8,545 nt of DNA from Roseovarius sp. GTDB lineage: Bacteria > Pseudomonadota > Alphaproteobacteria > Rhodobacterales > Rhodobacteraceae. This document shows, piece after piece, positions 6,040-8,545 of this stretch. Each line of letters opens with the position of its first letter. The first letter of the stretch is position 1. The position numbers and the translations under genes are program-made. The stretch lies in NCBI GenBank assembly GCA_007125415.1, contig SLDH01000104.1, forward strand, positions 1 through 8,545, written 5' to 3'. The notes under the pieces were generated by a model, which saw only the letters and a program-made list of their open reading frames with translations, was not told the DNA's origin and did not search any database.

Positions 6040-7091
6040 GTCGGGGTCCCTTCCTTGCTTGTTGTCGCGTCCGTGGCGCTCTGGCGCGGATCAAGAAAGA
6101 GATCCGCCGCATCCCGCGTCTTGTCTGTCTCACCAATCCAGCCCGTCATCCCCAGACGCACCGTCTCGCCCAGCACCGGGTCGGGCCGGTCACTGCCCCT
6201 GAGGATCAGATTCACATCCCAATCCAGCGCATCGCCCGCGAAATTGCGCACGATCGCCCTCAGCCGCGCCAGAGATGAGCCACCGGGCAGCAGCCTTTCA
6301 TATTCCGCCAGCGACAGCGGACCGATCACGAGCCGGAACTTGGCACTGCGCGACCAAATGCGCGCGCCCACCGAAGTGGTCTTGCCGAGAACCGCAGGGC
6401 GGCCAAGCTGCCAGCGGTCCGACGATTCCAGATCGAGCCAGGTACCGACGAATTCGACGATCCGGACCGGTGCCGCGAAAAAGGCCGAGACAATCGCAAC
6501 CAGCCCCTCGGCATTGCGGGGGCCCTGCGACAGAAGGCCGGTGAAATGCCGCTTGGCCAGATCGGGCATGGCATCCCGCCTTCGCAACTGGCTGCCATGA
6601 TACCCGGCAATCGCGGCGATCTTGCGCTCGACCATGTCATCCGCACCCCGATCGAAGCTGGGCGCGGGCTGGCCCGACCGCCACGCACGGTAGAGCAATG
6701 TCATCATCCGGTGCGTGAGCATGTCCGCAAAGGCCACGAAGGTGGGGTCGCGATGCTGGCGCAGCCGCGCCCGTGCATATTCCGTGAGATGCAAAGGCAA
6801 AGGGCCCTGCGGGCCGAACAGGCCGAAGAAGCGGTTGGTCAGCCGCCCCGGTTTCGCCCCTTCGGGCGGTGCGAAGGCCGCGACGGTGGATGGCGGAAAG
6901 GCCATCTCCGCCTCCTGCCCGAAGCGGATGCGATCCTCGCGCGGACGGCGGGCGCTGCCGATCCGTGGCGCATCGGGGAAGGCGCTTTCCAGAAGACGGA
7001 AAGCGTGAAAGATGTGATGCTGTTCCGGGGCGTCCTTCAGCCGCTTCAAATGCGTCAGATGATCCGCCCCAGCCCTGTTTCCGGACGCCAT
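6036..7091 (-). CDS. tssG: TssG (VasB/ImpH) T6SS baseplate protein
   Basis: A 351-residue protein of normal family length. TssG binds two TssF copies, together with TssE and TssK, to form the baseplate wedge beneath the sheath in the cytoplasm next to the inner membrane. Family signatures seen: IFHAFRLLESAFPDAPRIG at 27-45; PREDRIRFGQE at 50-60 and MAFPPSTV at 63-70; FFGLFGPQGPLPLHLTEYAR at 88-107, the most typical TssG block; then a helical stretch with ADMLTHRMMTLLYRAW at 122-137. The second half, including GPLSLAEYERLLPGG at 257-271, matches the family's C-terminal pattern. The ATG at 7091 has GGGGAG at 7105-7100, eight bases upstream. The gene overlaps tssF by 37 bases and tssH by four, so the three are probably translated together. 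The C-terminal residues after 330 are poorly conserved and acidic to polar. Confidence 0.97.
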   Translation of the reverse strand: MASGNRAGADHLTHLKRLKDAPEQHHIFHAFRLLESAFPDAPRIGSARRPREDRIRFGQEAEMAFPPSTVAAFAPPEGAKPGRLTNRFFGLFGPQGPLPLHLTEYARARLRQHRDPTFVAFADMLTHRMMTLLYRAWRSGQPAPSFDRGADDMVERKIAAIAGYHGSQLRRRDAMPDLAKRHFTGLLSQGPRNAEGLVAIVSAFFAAPVRIVEFVGTWLDLESSDRWQLGRPAVLGKTTSVGARIWSRSAKFRLVIGPLSLAEYERLLPGGSSLARLRAIVRNFAGDALDWDVNLILRGSDRPDPVLGETVRLGMTGWIGETDKTRDAADLFLDPRQSATDATTSKEGTPT

Positions 7092-8545
7092 CGGGTAATC
7101 TCCCCGCGTTGCTGGGTGACAAGCACCGTTTCGGTAAAGCTGTTGATCGAAACATATTTTCGGAAGAACCGTTCCAGCACAGCGGCCAGCAGATACACAT
7201 TCGTGCCTTCGAAGAAGCTTTCGTCAAAATGCAATGTGATCTCAAGACCCCTCACCGCGGTCGAGAGCACCTCGTCGGCCATGCGCCGCACGATTGGCCG
7301 GGTCGAGATACCGGTCAGCCCTTCAAGCTGCTTTTCCAGCACCCGGCTTTCTTCGGGCGCATAGATACCGATGAGTTCACGTAGCGCGGCGGCACTGTCA
7401 CCACCGGCCCCTTCGGCGATCGACAGGTAATTGAGGCTCAGATGGCTGATCAGCCGCCAGGCGGTATCGCCCTGCGCCATCGAGGGGCGGGGGCGTGTGG
7501 GGCTGACCGGCGTGGTGATATGCGCCACCGGCCCGCCATCGGCAAGATAGAACGTATCGGTCCCCCCTGTCGGCAAGAGCAGCGGCAGATCCCGGTTGGT
7601 GACCATTGCCGTGACCGCCAGTTGATCAAGCTCCGGCGCATAAGGGGCCTGTGCCGCATCCACCAGAGACAGGAAGAGCTCCGATCCCAGATAGGATGTG
7701 CGGACGCCCTTCAGCCGTTCCTTCTCGGCGCGCTGCCGCAGCTTACGCGCTTGCGTGTAATAGGCCGGGTGGCGCTCGCCCGCCGCCGTCAGGTCAGTGG
7801 CGGAGTAGAAGGGACGAAAGCTCACATCGGGCTGCTCGTCGCCGGTGATGCCGGTGACGCTCTCCAGCGCGAAAATCTCGTAATCTAGCTGCGCGGTGCG
7901 ATCCACCACAACATGCTGTTCCACATCGCGCGCCGTGACATGCACCCGATCACAGCGTTTGCGAAAAAGGTTGATTGCGGGCACGGCATGGAGGGTGAAC
8001 GCCGCCGGTGTTACCCCGGCGGCGATGTCGGGATCACCCTCGCGCAGCAGGATGTAGATATCCACATCCTTGCCCTTGGCCCGGCTCAGCGCCATGGACA
8101 GACCCTGCAGGCTCAGAAAATGGAACCGCTCGGGCATGGCGAAATATTCCTGCAAAAGGCGGTAGCCATCAAAGGATTGCTGCGGCGTGGGCAAGAGCGC
8201 CTCGTCGCGCTCGAAGCCAAGCGGAACCACCTTGCCCTGTGGCAATGGCGCGATCCAGTCATCGCGCCTGTCTGTCGAGCGCCCGGCCACCGCTGTCACC
8301 TGGGTGCTGAGGATCTCGTGCAGATCCCAGCTGTTGGCTTCCTTGGCATTGAGGAACAGGACAAGCTCGTCCAGCGACAATTCTGCGATGGGCAGATCAT
8401 TCGCCCGGCAAAGCCGCAGCCGGATCGCCGCGCTTGCCTCCGTGCCGCGCGACAGACCGGCCGCCGCCAGCTCGCCACGGCCGTCGATATATTCGGCTTC
8501 CGTTATGGTCACCGGCCAGAGCGTCACATCGCGGGCGGTCCTGAA
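7055..8545 (-). CDS. tssF: TssF (VasA/ImpG) T6SS baseplate protein, 5' end outside window
   Basis: 496 residues are visible. The frame is open to the right edge, so the N-terminus is missing, probably about 100 residues since TssF is usually about 600 long. The first visible residues, FRTARDVTLWPVTITEAEY, are a family hallmark: the position where the FRTA..VTLWP segment follows the N-terminal domain. GTG at 8527 encodes the valine in this motif and is not a start. Other supporting segments: the FHFLSLQGLSM region about 140-150; VHAVPAINLF-like text (LHAVPAINLFRKRCDRVHV); DYEIFALESVTGI; FRPFYS; and a C-terminal block with NLYLLAAVLERFF-like text (NVYLLAAVLERFFRKYVSIN) before the end at GLGRII. 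TssF is the main wedge protein of the baseplate, paired with TssG. Overlap with tssG by 37 bases supports one operon and the assembly of the two products as a complex. Confidence 0.97.
   Translation of the reverse strand, partial: FRTARDVTLWPVTITEAEYIDGRGELAAAGLSRGTEASAAIRLRLCRANDLPIAELSLDELVLFLNAKEANSWDLHEILSTQVTAVAGRSTDRRDDWIAPLPQGKVVPLGFERDEALLPTPQQSFDGYRLLQEYFAMPERFHFLSLQGLSMALSRAKGKDVDIYILLREGDPDIAAGVTPAAFTLHAVPAINLFRKRCDRVHVTARDVEQHVVVDRTAQLDYEIFALESVTGITGDEQPDVSFRPFYSATDLTAAGERHPAYYTQARKLRQRAEKERLKGVRTSYLGSELFLSLVDAAQAPYAPELDQLAVTAMVTNRDLPLLLPTGGTDTFYLADGGPVAHITTPVSPTRPRPSMAQGDTAWRLISHLSLNYLSIAEGAGGDSAAALRELIGIYAPEESRVLEKQLEGLTGISTRPIVRRMADEVLSTAVRGLEITLHFDESFFEGTNVYLLAAVLERFFRKYVSINSFTETVLVTQQRGEITRWRPETGLGRII

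Noticed and set aside
8525..8527. GTG as the start of tssF
   Set aside because: The frame stays open to the window edge, and the preceding codons FRTARD plus VTLWP form a conserved internal TssF motif, so the GTG encodes an internal valine.

Overview
This window is one strand of a type VI secretion system (T6SS) locus. Every gene I can support lies on the minus strand, so transcription runs from the right edge to the left. In transcription order the genes are tssF (5' end outside the window), tssG, tssH/clpV, an unrecognised 361-residue gene, a bacterial voltage-gated sodium channel gene, and a tssB gene that runs off the left edge. GC content and GC-rich third codon positions, proteobacterial T6SS proteins and a NavMs/NavSp-type channel together suggest an alphaproteobacterium, plausibly a marine Rhodobacterales (roseobacter-type) organism. 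This placement is inference, because there is no rRNA or other marker gene.

Right part (about 3328-8545): the core genes tssF, tssG and tssH are tightly packed. tssF and tssG overlap by 37 bases, and tssG and tssH share an ATGA stop/start. TssF and TssG form the baseplate wedge on which the tail tube and sheath assemble. TssH (ClpV) is the AAA+ unfoldase that recycles the contracted sheath.

Middle (about 1300-3292): two accessory genes sit between tssH and tssB. The first encodes a Lys/Glu-rich, largely helical protein with one hydrophobic, glycine-rich block in its centre. This layout resembles alpha-helical pore-forming toxins, and the protein is a candidate T6SS cargo. The second encodes a complete six-helix sodium channel with four S4 arginines and a TLESWS selectivity filter. 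Its stop codon overlaps the start of tssB as ATGA, so the channel is built into the secretion operon.

Left part (1-1303): this TssB is unusual. A normal TssB sheath domain of about 155 residues is followed by about 240 very acidic residues with a recurring LLAGL-type motif. A second segment then begins with FRIALLGDFSG, which resembles the entry strand of a sheath subunit. The frame is open to the window edge. A run of seven G lies exactly where the normal TssB domain ends. A one-base shift there would give a 163-residue protein, about the normal TssB length.

I see no RNA genes, mobile elements, CRISPR arrays, convincing promoters or terminators. There is no gene-free stretch longer than 52 bases.
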